From: an uncultured Gammaproteobacteria bacterium
GTDB taxonomy: Bacteria > Pseudomonadota > Gammaproteobacteria > Eutrophobiales > Eutrophobiaceae
NCBI GenBank assembly: GCA_938084745.1
Contig: CALKEZ010000005.1
Span: 62,001-126,000, forward strand
Direction: 5' to 3'
Length of the DNA stretch: 64,000 nt
Position numbers and translations under genes: made by a program. This document shows, one piece after another, positions 1-9,827 of this stretch. Position 1 is the first letter of the stretch, and the number at the start of each line of letters is the position of its first letter. A model generated the notes under the pieces. The model worked only from the letters and a program-made list of their open reading frames with translations. It was not told the DNA's origin and searched no databases.

Positions 1-3000
1 ATCGTAATGTCACCTATGAAGAACTGGTCGAATCCTATACCGAAGCCTTACGCGGCTTGATTGATGGCGGTGCCGATCTGATTCTGGTTGAGACTATATT
101 CGATACCCTGAATGCCAAGGCCGCGCTTTTCGCTATTGATCAATATTACGAAGATCATCAGGTCAATCGACCGATTATGATTTCAGGCACGATTACCGAT
201 GCCTCTGGACGAACATTAACCGGACAAACAACCGAAGCCTTCTGGAATTCGATCAGACACTCGAATCCACTTACAGTTGGTCTAAATTGTGCTCTAGGTC
301 CCAATGACTTACGTCAGTATATTGAAGAACTTTCTAGCTTTTCGCAGTGCTATATTAGCGCCCATCCAAACGCCGGATTACCGAATGAATTTGGCGAATA
401 TGACCTCGATGCGGATCCTATGGCAGTCCATATCCAGGAATGGGCAACATCAGGATTATTAAATATTGTCGGCGGTTGCTGTGGCACCTCGCCGGCCCAT
501 ATCAAGTCCATGGCCAGGGCCGTAGCAGGTATTGCCCCGAGGCAGCTACCCAAGCTTCCAATTTATCAACGACTGAGCGGACTCGAACCATTTAATATCA
601 CGCCCGATGTTAACTTCGTGAACGTTGGTGAACGTACCAACGTCGCCGGTTCACCCCGCTTCCTGAAACTGATTAAAGAAGATCAGGATCTGGATGCGGC
701 ACTGGAAGTGGCGCGTCAGCAGGTAGAGAACGGCGCCCAGATTATCGATATCTGTATGGATGAAGGCATGCTCGAATCCGAGCAATTAATGGCCGACTTC
801 CTAAAACTGATCGCCTCGGAACCCGATATCAGTCGCGTACCGATCATGATCGACTCGTCTAAATGGAGTGTTATTGAAGCTGGCCTGCGATGTGTGCAAG
901 GAAAAGGCATCGTCAATTCGATCAGCTTAAAAGAAGGCGAAGAGAAATTCATCGAACACGCCAAACTGGTTAAACGTTATGGTGCTGCGGTGGTAGTGAT
1001 GGCCTTTGATGAAGCAGGCCAGGCCGATACGACCGAACGCCGTTTTGATCTGTGCAAACGTTCCTATGACATCCTGGTCAACAAAGTCGGATTTGCACCG
1101 GAAGATATCATCTTCGATCCGAATATCCTGACCGTGGCTACCGGCATGGAAGAACACAATAACTATGCGGTTTCCTTCTTTGAAGCCACGCGGTTAATTA
1201 AAGAACACTTACCGCATGCATTGGTGAGTGGCGGTCTCAGTAATGTGTCATTTTCATTCCGCGGGAATAACCCGGTGCGTGAAGCCATGCACACGGCCTT
1301 TCTCTACCACGCCATTCAGGCTGGCATGGACATGGCCATCGTCAATGCCGGACAACTCGGTATCTATGATGAGATCCCGAAAGATTTACTGGAATACATC
1401 GAAGACGTTTTATTGAACCGTCGCCCTGATGCCACTGATCGATTGGTCGAGTTTTCCGAAACGGTAAAAGGCGGCGCCGCAAAAGAGAAAATTGTCGACC
1501 TCGAATGGCGCAAAGGCAGCGTCGCAGAACGATTGGCACATGCCCTGATAAAGGGTATCGCAGACTACGTTGAAGAGGACACCGAAGAAGCACGACAACA
1601 AGCCGCAAAACCCATCCATGTGATTGAAGGACCTTTAATGGATGGTATGAATATCGTTGGCGACCTATTCGGTGCCGGCAAAATGTTCTTACCCCAAGTG
1701 GTTAAAAGTGCCCGCGTCATGAAAAAAGCCGTGGCCTATTTAATCCCCTTCATCGAAGCAGAAAAGGGCGAAGGTGACAGAGAAAGTAATGGCAAGATCA
1801 TCATGGCCACAGTTAAAGGTGATGTGCATGATATCGGTAAAAATATCGTCGGCGTCGTTTTGCAGTGTAATAACTTTGAAGTATTCGATCTTGGCGTGAT
1901 GGTGCCCGCACAAAAAATACTGGATGCCGCGCGCGAACATAATGCCGACATCATCGGCTTAAGTGGCCTAATCACACCGTCGCTAGATGAAATGGTGCAT
2001 GTCGCCAAAGAAATGCAACGACAGGGTTTTGATCTGCCGTTAATGATTGGTGGTGCCACTACATCACGCGCACATACTGCAGTAAAAATTGATCTCGGTT
2101 ATGACCATCCCGTGGTTCATGTTAAAGATGCATCACGCGCAGTCGGTGTTTCGACCAAGTTAATCAGTGATGTAATGAAAGCTGATTTTGTGAAAGAGAT
2201 CAGCGCCGAATACGATACCCTGCGTGAACGCCACGCTGGCAAACAACAAAGGATAAAATGGTTAACGCTGGAAGAAGCGCGAGATAATCGTGCAACTCTT
2301 GATTGGGCTAACTACACGCCGATAAAACCTAAACAACTCGGCGTACACGTATTTGAAGATTACCCGCTGGCTGAACTGGCTGACTGTATCGATTGGACGC
2401 CATTCTTTGTGGCCTGGGAACTGGCAGGAAAGTATCCAAGAATTCTGGAAGATGAGATCGTTGGTGAAGAGGCAACGCGCCTGTTCAACGATGCAAAGGC
2501 GATGCTGAAAAAAATCGTCGACGAAAAATGGTTTACCGCGAAAGGTGTTTATGGACTTTTCGCTGCAAATTCCATCGGGCATGATGATATTGAAGTCTAT
2601 ACCGATGAGAAACGTAATGGTTTATTAACAACAATACATTCTCTACGCCAACAAACGGTTAAACCACCCGGACAGGCGAACTACGCCCTGGCCGATTTTA
2701 TTGCACCAAAAGAAACAGGCGTTGAAGATTATTTTGGCGCCTTTGCCGTGGCGACGGGTTTCGGTATTGAAGAAAAAATAACCACCTTTGAAGCAGATCA
2801 TGATGACTATAGCGCCATCATGGTAAAAGCACTTGCCGATCGTTTAGCCGAAGCCTTTGCTGAACGCCTACATGAGAAGGTAAGAAAAGAATTCTGGGGT
2901 TATGCCTCAGATGAAGTGCTCGATAATGAACAACTCATCAGTGAAGCCTATCAAGGCATACGCCCTGCGCCCGGTTATCCTGCTTGCCCGGATCACACTG

Positions 3001-3254
3001 AAAAAGGATTGCTGTGGAAATTGCTTAAAGTTAAAGAAAATACTGGAATAGAAATCACGGATTCATTTGCCATGTATCCAACAGCCGCAGTCTCCGGCTG
3101 GTATTTCTCACATCCTGAATCAAGATACTTTGGTTTAGGCAAGATCAATCGTGACCAGGTAAAAGACTACACGCATAGAAAAGGAATGGACTATAAAACT
3201 ACGGAACGCTGGCTCTCGCCAAACCTAGGTTACGACCCGGATGATACTGAATAA
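1..3254 (+). CDS. metH: Cobalamin-dependent methionine synthase, 5' end missing
   Basis: Cytosolic B12-dependent methionine synthase, which moves a methyl group from methyl-tetrahydrofolate to homocysteine. The reading frame is open from base 3, so the start lies outside the window; about 1083 residues remain of a protein usually near 1230. The zinc/homocysteine domain shows its cysteines in VGLNCALGP (codon at 288) and GGCCGT (codons at 477 and 480). The pterin-binding domain follows ([11 protein letters not shown]), then the cobalamin cap and the B12 domain with GDVHDIGKN, whose His codon at 1827 is the lower axial cobalt ligand. The C-terminal SAM-dependent reactivation domain carries [15 protein letters not shown]. 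All modules are intact and the frame is unbroken. A hairpin terminator follows. Family assignment is secure. Confidence 0.98.
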   Translation, partial: RNVTYEELVESYTEALRGLIDGGADLILVETIFDTLNAKAALFAIDQYYEDHQVNRPIMISGTITDASGRTLTGQTTEAFWNSIRHSNPLTVGLNCALGPNDLRQYIEELSSFSQCYISAHPNAGLPNEFGEYDLDADPMAVHIQEWATSGLLNIVGGCCGTSPAHIKSMARAVAGIAPRQLPKLPIYQRLSGLEPFNITPDVNFVNVGERTNVAGSPRFLKLIKEDQDLDAALEVARQQVENGAQIIDICMDEGMLESEQLMADFLKLIASEPDISRVPIMIDSSKWSVIEAGLRCVQGKGIVNSISLKEGEEKFIEHAKLVKRYGAAVVVMAFDEAGQADTTERRFDLCKRSYDILVNKVGFAPEDIIFDPNILTVATGMEEHNNYAVSFFEATRLIKEHLPHALVSGGLSNVSFSFRGNNPVREAMHTAFLYHAIQAGMDMAIVNAGQLGIYDEIPKDLLEYIEDVLLNRRPDATDRLVEFSETVKGGAAKEKIVDLEWRKGSVAERLAHALIKGIADYVEEDTEEARQQAAKPIHVIEGPLMDGMNIVGDLFGAGKMFLPQVVKSARVMKKAVAYLIPFIEAEKGEGDRESNGKIIMATVKGDVHDIGKNIVGVVLQCNNFEVFDLGVMVPAQKILDAAREHNADIIGLSGLITPSLDEMVHVAKEMQRQGFDLPLMIGGATTSRAHTAVKIDLGYDHPVVHVKDASRAVGVSTKLISDVMKADFVKEISAEYDTLRERHAGKQQRIKWLTLEEARDNRATLDWANYTPIKPKQLGVHVFEDYPLAELADCIDWTPFFVAWELAGKYPRILEDEIVGEEATRLFNDAKAMLKKIVDEKWFTAKGVYGLFAANSIGHDDIEVYTDEKRNGLLTTIHSLRQQTVKPPGQANYALADFIAPKETGVEDYFGAFAVATGFGIEEKITTFEADHDDYSAIMVKALADRLAEAFAERLHEKVRKEFWGYASDEVLDNEQLISEAYQGIRPAPGYPACPDHTEKGLLWKLLKVKENTGIEITDSFAMYPTAAVSGWYFSHPESRYFGLGKINRDQVKDYTHRKGMDYKTTERWLSPNLGYDPDDTE

Positions 3255-3272
3255 TAAAGATTCAAATTACTT

Positions 3273-3312
3273 GCTGCGCCCGGAAGAATAAATCCAGGCG
3301 CAGCGTTTTGTG
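3273..3312 (+). terminator. Terminator after metH
   Basis: An 8-bp perfect stem, GCTGCGCC (3273-3280) with GGCGCAGC (3297-3304), sits 18 bases after the metH stop and is followed by GTTTTG and, further on, a run of six T. It is consistent with intrinsic termination of metH. Confidence 0.7.
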
Positions 3313-3369
3313 AGTCATTTTTTGGTTTCACTTACTTGCTATTACTCACCACGCTATCTGCAGTGAATA

Positions 3370-3418
3370 TTGATATAGATCAGTATTGTTAATCCCTTGC
3401 CTGATTACAATGTCATCA
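3370..3418 (+). promoter_or_regulatory. FNR-type box with class II promoter geometry
   Basis: TTGATATAGATCAG at 3370-3383 matches 9 of the 10 specified bases of the FNR/ANR consensus TTGAT-N4-ATCAA. A good -10 hexamer, TACAAT, lies at 3406-3411, giving a predicted start near 3418 and placing the box centre at -41.5, the usual class II activator position. The same 14-base box recurs at 14606 before hsp20. The ATG of the downstream gene is 38 bases past the predicted start. Which regulator binds is inference. Confidence 0.65.
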
Positions 3419-3455
3419 AAACAAAAGATATAATGATATTCTTGGAGGATTTTTG

Positions 3456-4184
3456 ATGACAATGACACACCTCCCTATTGAGCAAAATCGCTCAATTCAT
3501 CTGCCTAATATCCCCGAATTACGTCATCGGCTTAGCGAAAAACTATTCGAATACAGGGACAGGGTAGAAAGACTAAAAAAAATGTATCGCGAGGAAAAAA
3601 CCGGCGTTGTTATTGATAGAGACAATAATTTATTAGATGCTATTTATAAAGCTGAAATTGTTTCAGAATTATTTAACAAACAAAATGTGAGTATTGGTGA
3701 ATTGTACGACATGTTGCAAAGCCAATTTAAAGGTTATGTTTCAGATGACATCTTTTTAAATGCAATCAGTGTGATTGATGACTACCTAAGGACAGGAGGA
3801 ATACATACAGAAGGAGGAACCGTTTTTTTTACTAACGAATTACTAAATAAACTTTTAGAAGAAGAAGCCATACTGGAATACCCGAAAGATGCAATTCTTC
3901 GTGCACAACTTCAAAGCAAATATCATGAGTATGTAGGTAAAAATGTTGATTTCGAACAAAGTTCAGAATCAACAATAGATCGAGCGGCCATGAAACGGAA
4001 TAGTTATAAAATACGCCTGCTTTCTGAATTACGTAAAAATGGCAGACTAATTGTGAAAGAACTCGTGCAAGAAATTACTAACGAAGAAGGCAAAACCTTT
4101 GATCGATTGGAATTCTATAATGCGGTCAACCAAATTTCTGATTTATTAAAACAAATTAAATCTCAGCCACAATCCAATAATTAG
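3456..4184 (+). CDS. Hypothetical protein under an FNR-like promoter
   Basis: No family recognised. The product is 242 residues, soluble, strongly charged and probably mostly helical, with no signal peptide, membrane segment or cysteine cluster. I chose ATG 3456 over the in-frame TTG at 3453 because GGAGG (3444-3448) sits 7 bases before the ATG. It stands alone between the metH terminator and the convergent gltA. Its promoter has an FNR-type box at about -41.5, so expression probably rises when oxygen falls. Base composition is lower in GC than in metH. Function unknown. Confidence 0.75.
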   Translation: MTMTHLPIEQNRSIHLPNIPELRHRLSEKLFEYRDRVERLKKMYREEKTGVVIDRDNNLLDAIYKAEIVSELFNKQNVSIGELYDMLQSQFKGYVSDDIFLNAISVIDDYLRTGGIHTEGGTVFFTNELLNKLLEEEAILEYPKDAILRAQLQSKYHEYVGKNVDFEQSSESTIDRAAMKRNSYKIRLLSELRKNGRLIVKELVQEITNEEGKTFDRLEFYNAVNQISDLLKQIKSQPQSNN

Positions 4185-4266
4185 TTGTTAACATTATTAC
4201 TTTACTCAGGCAGTCGATCACCTTTCAAATCAGTTGGTGACAAGTTATACCATTATCTTATATTAC

Positions 4267-4347
4267 GGTGTAACGCTTTATATGAAACACCAGATAAACC
4301 CTGGTTGTGATAGCAATGCTATTTGATACCGCGATCAGGGATTTATG
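4267..4347. other. Paired inverted repeats between convergent genes
   Basis: The gap between the hypothetical gene and convergent gltA holds GGTGT (4267-4271) paired with ACACC (4287-4291), and a longer arm ATAAACCCTG (4294-4303) matched by CAGGGATTTAT (4337-4347, one bulge). Between the long arms TAGCA/TGCTA can form an inner hairpin. There is no T-run, so this may be a weak two-way terminator or a structured 3' end. Confidence 0.3.
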
Positions 4348-4435
4348 ATTGTACATACATCAGTGTTCGAATAAATAATCTACGCTATATCGTTTAGACT
4401 GACATTTGATAAATTTCATCTAGATCAAGCAACTA

Positions 4436-5716
4436 CTAGCGTTTATCCATCACCACATATTCTCGGTCCGTTGCACCGGTATATATTTGTCTTGGCCGAC
4501 CGATTTTGCTATTTGGGTCATCCATCATTTCTTTCCATTGTGCGATCCAGCCTGGCAAACGACCTATGGCAAACATCACGGTAAACATGTTTACCGGGAT
4601 GCCCATTTCTTTATAGAGTATGCCGCTATAAAAATCCACATTGGGATAAAGATTGCGTTCAATAAAATATGGATCGGTTAATGCGGCTTCTTCGAGTTCC
4701 TTGGCGAGATCCAATAAAGGATCACTAATACCTTTTTTACTGAGTATCAAGTCTGTCATTTCTTTCAGAATCTTTGCACGCGGATCATAGGTCTTATAAA
4801 CACGGTGTCCGAAGCCCATTAATTTTATTTTCGAGTCTTTATCTTTAACTTTATTAACAAACTCGGAGCATTTCATGCCAGAACGTTGAATCTCTTCCAG
4901 CATTTCAATAACTGATTGATTAGCACCACCATGTAACGGACCCCATAAAGCAAGTATGCCGCTACTCATAGCAGCATATAAATTAGTTTGACTGGAACCG
5001 ACTAAACGCACCGTTGAAGTAGAACAGTTTTGTTCATGATCGGCATGCAGGATCAACAGCATGTTAAGTGCACGCACCATATCCGGATCAGATTCATATG
5101 GTCTGCTTGGTACAGAAAACATCATTTGCAAGAAATTCTCACAGTAACTCAAATGGTCTTGCGGATACATAATCGGTTGGCCAATACTCTTCTTGTAACT
5201 AAAGGCCGCAATTGTTCTTAATTTTGATAACAAGCGCGTTGACTGAATTTCGCTGTTTTCATAAACGTTTAGGGATTCCGGATAATATGCGGAGAGTGAA
5301 CAGACCATGGAAGACAGAATCGCCATCGGGTGTGCAGACTGAGGATATCCATCAAAGAAATGTTTCATGTCTTCATGGATCATGCTGTGCCTGGTTAACA
5401 GACCGGAAAAGTTCTGAAGTTGCTCTTTATTCGGTAATTCACCATGGATCAGTAGATAGCTGGTTTCAACAAAGGTTGATTTTTCTGCCAATTGTTCGAT
5501 CGGAATACCTCGATAGCGGAGGATACCTTTTTCACCATCCAGATAGGTTATCGCGCTTGTTGTGGCGCCAGTATTTACATATGCCGGATCCAGCGTAATG
5601 TAGCCCGTCTTTGCACGTAGACTGGAGATATCGATCGCTTTCTCCCCTTCGCTGCCAATAAAGACTGGAAACTCATAATCCTTGCCATCAAGGGTTAATT
5701 TTGCATGTTCACTCAT
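4436..5716 (-). CDS. gltA: Citrate synthase (type II)
   Basis: First enzyme of the TCA cycle, condensing acetyl-CoA with oxaloacetate. The 426-residue length fits the hexameric, NADH-inhibited Gram-negative type II family. Active-site signatures are visible: GPLHGGAN and GFGHRVYK supply the two catalytic histidines, and the conserved Asp is in NVDFYSG. An acidic N-terminal extension (residues 1 to about 50) is typical of type II enzymes. The ATG at 5716 is preceded by GAGGAT in the sense direction. The gene is divergent from the small gene at 5821, and the shared 5717-5808 region holds a perfect palindrome. No anomaly seen. Confidence 0.98.
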   Translation of the reverse strand: MSEHAKLTLDGKDYEFPVFIGSEGEKAIDISSLRAKTGYITLDPAYVNTGATTSAITYLDGEKGILRYRGIPIEQLAEKSTFVETSYLLIHGELPNKEQLQNFSGLLTRHSMIHEDMKHFFDGYPQSAHPMAILSSMVCSLSAYYPESLNVYENSEIQSTRLLSKLRTIAAFSYKKSIGQPIMYPQDHLSYCENFLQMMFSVPSRPYESDPDMVRALNMLLILHADHEQNCSTSTVRLVGSSQTNLYAAMSSGILALWGPLHGGANQSVIEMLEEIQRSGMKCSEFVNKVKDKDSKIKLMGFGHRVYKTYDPRAKILKEMTDLILSKKGISDPLLDLAKELEEAALTDPYFIERNLYPNVDFYSGILYKEMGIPVNMFTVMFAIGRLPGWIAQWKEMMDDPNSKIGRPRQIYTGATDREYVVMDKR

Positions 5717-5754
5717 AAACTATCCTCGTAAATATGATATCGTTGTAATGCCTG

Positions 5755-5771
5755 CCTGATATAGTATCAGG
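5755..5771. promoter_or_regulatory. Palindrome in the gltA divergent promoter region
   Basis: CCTGATA-TAG-TATCAGG is a perfect 7-bp inverted repeat with a 3-base centre, 38 bp upstream of the gltA start and 50 bp upstream of the divergent small gene. Overlapping it is a direct repeat, TAGTAT-CAGG-TAGTAT. The position suits an operator acting on one or both genes; the regulator is unknown. Confidence 0.4.
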
Positions 5772-5820
5772 TAGTATACAAAACAAAGTCATTTATTAAA
5801 GCAATAGAGTGAATACGCTT

Positions 5821-6093
5821 ATGCAAAATGAAATAATCACGGTCACGAATACTGAAAGTGGCAAGACGATGGATGTTCTGGTATTTGATAAACGTGCCGG
5901 CCAAATCACTGTTGTTATTGGTGAAGGTGTGCACAGCGTGAAATGTGAATTAACACCGACCAAAAATGAACAGGCTTATGTCGGCAGCGTGATGGGGCGA
6001 GAAATTATTTATCATTGCAGTTGTGAACAGGTTCAGGCTGAACTGGATGAGGTAAATCCGGCGCTGAGAAAATCGCGAACATTTAAGAAATAA
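5821..6093 (+). CDS. Small hypothetical protein
   Basis: A 90-residue protein of unknown function. It alternates short beta-type stretches (IITVTNTESG, QITVVIGEG) and carries three cysteines, one near VKCELT and a pair in HCSCEQ, which could bind metal or form a disulfide. The C-terminus is basic. No signal peptide is evident. ATG 5821 was chosen; an in-frame GTG at 5809 would add four residues, and GAG at 5807-5809 could serve ATG 5821 as a weak ribosome site. It is divergent from gltA and followed by a gap before roxA. Confidence 0.6.
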   Translation: MQNEIITVTNTESGKTMDVLVFDKRAGQITVVIGEGVHSVKCELTPTKNEQAYVGSVMGREIIYHCSCEQVQAELDEVNPALRKSRTFKK

Positions 6094-6237
6094 TTTAAAA
6101 TACTTGATGTTTATTGGCTCTGTAATACAGGCAGCGGTGAATCACAACTTTATTAATTTTTACGTCAACACAACAACCCTCCAGATACCCCGTATTAATA
6201 AATAATTATTTACCTAGATACTAAAGCATCATTTCAT

Positions 6238-7383
6238 ATGCAATTACCTCGCAACATGAGTCGAGCAGACTTCTTAAAACAATATTGGCAAAAGAAACCG
6301 TTATTAATAAAACAGGCTTTTCCAAACTACCAAAGCTTGATCTCACCTGAGGAACTCGCGGGACTGGCTTGTGAAGAAGGCATTGAATCCAGAATACTTC
6401 AGGAACACGAACAAACAGGAGCATGGCAACTCCGTTACGGGCCTTTTACAGAAAAAGATTTTACCAGCCTGCCAAAATCACATTGGTCATTATTAGTACA
6501 AGCCGTTAATCATCATATTCCTGAATTAAATAATCTGCTGAATGAGTTTGACTTTGTGCCTGACTGGCGGGTTGACGATATCATGATCAGTTATGCACCA
6601 ATTCATGGCAGTGTTGGTCCACACCTGGACAACTACGACGTGTTTCTATTGCAAGCACAGGGTCGCCGTCATTGGCATATCAATGAACATGATTATACAG
6701 AAGACGACTTCATAGAGGGTCTCGAATTAAAGCTACTTTCTGATTTTAAGTCAGCACAAGACTGGATACTGGAACCCGGCGACATGCTCTATCTTCCACC
6801 GGGAGTAGCCCATCACGGCATCGCGCTGGATGATTGCCTCACCTACTCCATCGGCTTTCGCGCTCCATCACAAAAAGAATTGCTAAGTGCTTATACTGTG
6901 AATTTCAATGATGTTGCAAAAGACCAGTATTACACTGACCCCCATTTAGAATTACAGGACTCACCTGGTGAGATTAAGACCGAACATATTCGAGCCATGC
7001 GAGAAATGATTGTTTCGGCCATCACTGATGAGGCCGATTTCGCAAGTTGGTTTGGTCGTTTTATTACTGAAGATATGCATCATTATGAAACTGAACAGCA
7101 TGAATTAACGCGCCATGATTTCAGCCAGCAGTTTAAGCAAGCCGGGCACCTGAACAGACAAGGCAATATTCGTTTTTCCTACATAGAGGATGTGAACAAG
7201 TTAAGATTTTTTTATGCTGGCAATGAACTTGATTGCACACCAGATCAATTGCACTTAGTTCGATACTTATGCAGCGCACATAAACTTGAGTATCAAACGA
7301 TTCTAAAGCTGGCTAATGAGGATTCAGTACTAGCACTGCTTCATAGCTTATACCAGGAGGGTTGTTTTTATTTCGATGAATGA
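6238..7383 (+). CDS. roxA: Ribosomal protein uL16 arginine 3-hydroxylase (RoxA/YcfD)
   Basis: JmjC-type 2-oxoglutarate/Fe(II) oxygenase that hydroxylates an arginine of ribosomal protein uL16 in E. coli. The N-terminal segment (FLKQYWQKKPLLIKQAFP) is the classic opening of this family. The cupin core shows the iron ligands H129-x-D131 in GPHLDNYD and a distal His in GVAHHGIAL near residue 192, with LEPGDMLYLPPG between. The C-terminal third matches the dimerisation and winged-helix region. Length 381 residues is close to the E. coli protein (373). Its last 8 bases overlap the GNAT gene at 7376, so the two are translationally coupled. Confidence 0.93.
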   Translation: MQLPRNMSRADFLKQYWQKKPLLIKQAFPNYQSLISPEELAGLACEEGIESRILQEHEQTGAWQLRYGPFTEKDFTSLPKSHWSLLVQAVNHHIPELNNLLNEFDFVPDWRVDDIMISYAPIHGSVGPHLDNYDVFLLQAQGRRHWHINEHDYTEDDFIEGLELKLLSDFKSAQDWILEPGDMLYLPPGVAHHGIALDDCLTYSIGFRAPSQKELLSAYTVNFNDVAKDQYYTDPHLELQDSPGEIKTEHIRAMREMIVSAITDEADFASWFGRFITEDMHHYETEQHELTRHDFSQQFKQAGHLNRQGNIRFSYIEDVNKLRFFYAGNELDCTPDQLHLVRYLCSAHKLEYQTILKLANEDSVLALLHSLYQEGCFYFDE

Positions 7384-7801
7384 GCTAGATGTGATGCAAG
7401 TGTCCTGGATGGATATGGAACCGCATTTACGCGACATACGAACGCGTGTTTTTATAGAAGAACAAAATGTACCCGAAGAACTTGAATGGGAAGATAATGA
7501 CATCGATTGTGTACATCTACTCGTTAAAAAAGATAATAAATATATTGCGACGGCGCGTTTACTGCCTAACGGGCAAATTGGTCGTATGGCAGTGTTGAGA
7601 CCTTACCGAAAGCTGGGTGTGGGTAGCATGATGTTGCAAAAACTATTAGCCATTGCAGCGGAAAAAATGCAGCTGCATAACGTATTTTTAAATGCGCAAA
7701 TTAATGCAATGGACTTCTACAGTAAATTCGATTTTCAGGAACAAGGCGAAATATTTGATGATGCAGGTATTCCGCATATAAGAATGAAGAAAAGTTTATG
7801 A
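7376..7801 (+). CDS. GNAT-family N-acetyltransferase
   Basis: A single-domain 141-residue acetyltransferase using acetyl-CoA; the substrate is not predictable. The core fold is visible: VFIEEQNVPEELEWE near the N-terminus (typical of the ElaA/YjdJ-like branch), YIATARLLPNGQIGRMAV as the central strands, and the acetyl-CoA pyrophosphate loop RPYRKLGVGSMML. The C-terminal FYSKFDFQEQG is also typical. The start overlaps the end of roxA by 8 bp, so it is produced with the ribosomal hydroxylase. Whether it also acts on a ribosomal target is inference. Confidence 0.88.
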   Translation: MNELDVMQVSWMDMEPHLRDIRTRVFIEEQNVPEELEWEDNDIDCVHLLVKKDNKYIATARLLPNGQIGRMAVLRPYRKLGVGSMMLQKLLAIAAEKMQLHNVFLNAQINAMDFYSKFDFQEQGEIFDDAGIPHIRMKKSL

Positions 7802-7804
7802 GGA

Positions 7805-7838
7805 ATTAAACGGTTTAATCATGTTGCTACCGTTTAAT
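7805..7838 (+). terminator. Inverted repeat after the roxA-GNAT pair
   Basis: ATTAAACGGT (7805-7814) and ACCGTTTAAT (7829-7838) form a perfect 10-bp stem just after the GNAT stop codon. The left arm is itself part of a 15-base palindrome, ATTAAAC-G-GTTTAAT (7805-7819). A C-run rather than a T-run follows, so the terminator call is moderate. Confidence 0.45.
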
Positions 7839-7916
7839 CCCCCCACTCTATGCACGGCTATTCCTGTCCATGCAGTCGTATCACATTACTGCAATACTAT
7901 ATTTCCAAAGCATGTT

Positions 7917-8411
7917 TTAAGCTTGTGCGAGTAATGCATCTGCACTGCTGGCACTACAGGCAAGAATGCTTTCTTCAACATTTAATGCAGAGACAACACC
8001 ATCGTCGACGATCATTGAGTAGCGTTCTGAACGCACACCAAGACCGAAATCACCAAGATCCAAATCCAGGCCAATAGCTTTAGTAAATGCTGCCGTTGGA
8101 TCACAAAGCATCTGGATATTTTCACCAACACCTTGCGCCTTTGCCCACGCATCCATAACAAACGGGTCGTTAATAGACACACACACAATACTATCAACAC
8201 CCTTCTCTAATAACGCATCAGCTACTTTTACGAAACCGGGCAAATGATCCGCAGAACAGACTGGCGTATATGCGCCAGGCAAACCGAATACAGCAACTTT
8301 TTTACCCTTGAAGATGTCATCATTCGTGCTGGTGCGAACGTCAATTTCTGAATCAGAACCCATCCACATAAATGAACTTACCGGGATACGATCCCCTACT
8401 TTAATCGCCAT
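7917..8411 (-). CDS. Peroxiredoxin, Prx5/redoxin type
   Basis: Cytosolic thiol peroxidase that reduces hydrogen peroxide and alkyl hydroperoxides. The 164-residue protein carries the Prx5 active-site signature PGAYTPVCS followed by HLPGF, with peroxidatic Cys52; a second cysteine near residue 152 (ILACSAS) may resolve the disulfide. Unlike some gammaproteobacterial Prx5 proteins it has no glutaredoxin fused at the C-terminus. It is a single gene facing the roxA-GNAT pair. With katG decayed elsewhere in the window, this may be one of the remaining peroxidases, which is inference. Confidence 0.93.
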   Translation of the reverse strand: MAIKVGDRIPVSSFMWMGSDSEIDVRTSTNDDIFKGKKVAVFGLPGAYTPVCSADHLPGFVKVADALLEKGVDSIVCVSINDPFVMDAWAKAQGVGENIQMLCDPTAAFTKAIGLDLDLGDFGLGVRSERYSMIVDDGVVSALNVEESILACSASSADALLAQA

Positions 8412-8585
8412 AATCAGTGCCTCTAAATTGTTATAATCGGATTGTCAGGATATGAGTCACAGCAATAAATGTCTATCTATTTTGACCAAGTCTAAGTCCG
8501 TGAATCGTTGAAAAATAGATTAATGCCTATAATCAGCATACTCATAGCGTTAAATCAAATCCCCACATCTTTGAAAAACAGAGCA

Positions 8586-9827
8586 TTATTTGAATGTCTT
8601 CGTTCGTTCACTAGGCAGTTCGTCTTGTTCTACATTCAACAATAAATCGCGAACAAATATGCCGATCTTGTATCTGTCGATATCTTTAACTTCGTTTAGA
8701 TAAACTCCAATGACAATATTATCATGTTCAGGATTACTGTCTTTCCATAAGACAGTCGCTTTCGCATAGACCTTCATGTATTCATCTTCTTTAGGAAAAT
8801 AGATTTCCAGTTCAATATTACTGCCAACTGGAATATCTGAGGCTATTCGTAAAGTCGCTCCGCTAGTCGACAAATTAATCGTTTCTGCAGAAATATAATG
8901 TTCAATCTCTTTTGAATTAATTCGAACTTTAAGATAGACAGCAACTCTAGGGTCCCAACGTAGGTCTTTATCATCTAAATTATGTTCAACCCTTCCTTTT
9001 AAAGAGTGCTCTAAAGCAAAAGAGAATTCTCTGCATGAGTGGTATCTATTACGTGGCTTTTTTTCTAATGCTTTTAAAATGGCTTTTTCAAATTTTTCAG
9101 GCAATGTTGGAACATAATACGATGGTTCAACAGGGGTTTCTTCAATATGACTTTTTAACAATTCAGATAAGGTTGTGACTTTTCTAAATGGATAATGACC
9201 AGTTATCATTTTGTAGAGAATAACACCGAGAGAATAGATATCAGATCTGGCATCCATATATGTGCATTGAATCTGTTCTGGCGACATGTATGATGGTGTG
9301 CCGTGCACATAATTCTCTTTCAGACTTTGATCTTCCAACATAGCGGCAATGCCAAAGTCCATGATAAGCGCTTCACCAGCAAGCGAGTTCCTGATGTTAC
9401 CTGGCTTCAGATCGAGATGCACAATACCTCTACTATGGGCATAATCTATTCCCCATAATACTTGATGCATAATCTTCAGAGATTCATCTATTGTTAGTGG
9501 TTGTTTCTCGCGACTTAGCATGTGATCTAAGTCTTCGCCTAGTACCAACCGCATAACAATTAATACGGATTGACCGTAATCTAAAACATCATAGATAGGA
9601 ATAATGTTGGCATGTTCTGCGCGGGCATGAATTCTTGCTTCATGAAGAATATGTTCTTTTCCGCCACTTTTTTTGCTGAAGTCAGGTGTTGTTGCTTTTA
9701 TAGCAACATTTCGAAAAAGTTTTTTATCAAAGGCTTTATAAACTTCACCAAAAGAACCAGTTCCAATTAGTTCCTGAAATTCGTAACGGTCTATTTTTTT
9801 GCCTGTAAACGATCCAGTTTTATTCAT
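8586..9827 (-). CDS. Ser/Thr protein kinase fused to a C-terminal PilZ domain
   Basis: A Hanks-type kinase joined to a PilZ (c-di-GMP-binding) domain, 413 residues, no membrane segment. Kinase (about 14-275): glycine loop GTGSFGEV (22-29), ATP lysine K44, catalytic loop HLDLKPGN with D139 and N144, DFG at 157-159, activation segment GTPSYMSPEQ (176-185). PilZ (about 288-395): RWDPR gives the RxxxR c-di-GMP motif (R290, R294) and NLSTSG (318-323) gives the second [D/N]xSxxG motif. All catalytic and binding residues are therefore present, suggesting phosphorylation gated by c-di-GMP. It is monocistronic and divergent from cysK. The target is unknown. Confidence 0.92.
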   Translation of the reverse strand: MNKTGSFTGKKIDRYEFQELIGTGSFGEVYKAFDKKLFRNVAIKATTPDFSKKSGGKEHILHEARIHARAEHANIIPIYDVLDYGQSVLIVMRLVLGEDLDHMLSREKQPLTIDESLKIMHQVLWGIDYAHSRGIVHLDLKPGNIRNSLAGEALIMDFGIAAMLEDQSLKENYVHGTPSYMSPEQIQCTYMDARSDIYSLGVILYKMITGHYPFRKVTTLSELLKSHIEETPVEPSYYVPTLPEKFEKAILKALEKKPRNRYHSCREFSFALEHSLKGRVEHNLDDKDLRWDPRVAVYLKVRINSKEIEHYISAETINLSTSGATLRIASDIPVGSNIELEIYFPKEDEYMKVYAKATVLWKDSNPEHDNIVIGVYLNEVKDIDRYKIGIFVRDLLLNVEQDELPSERTKTFK

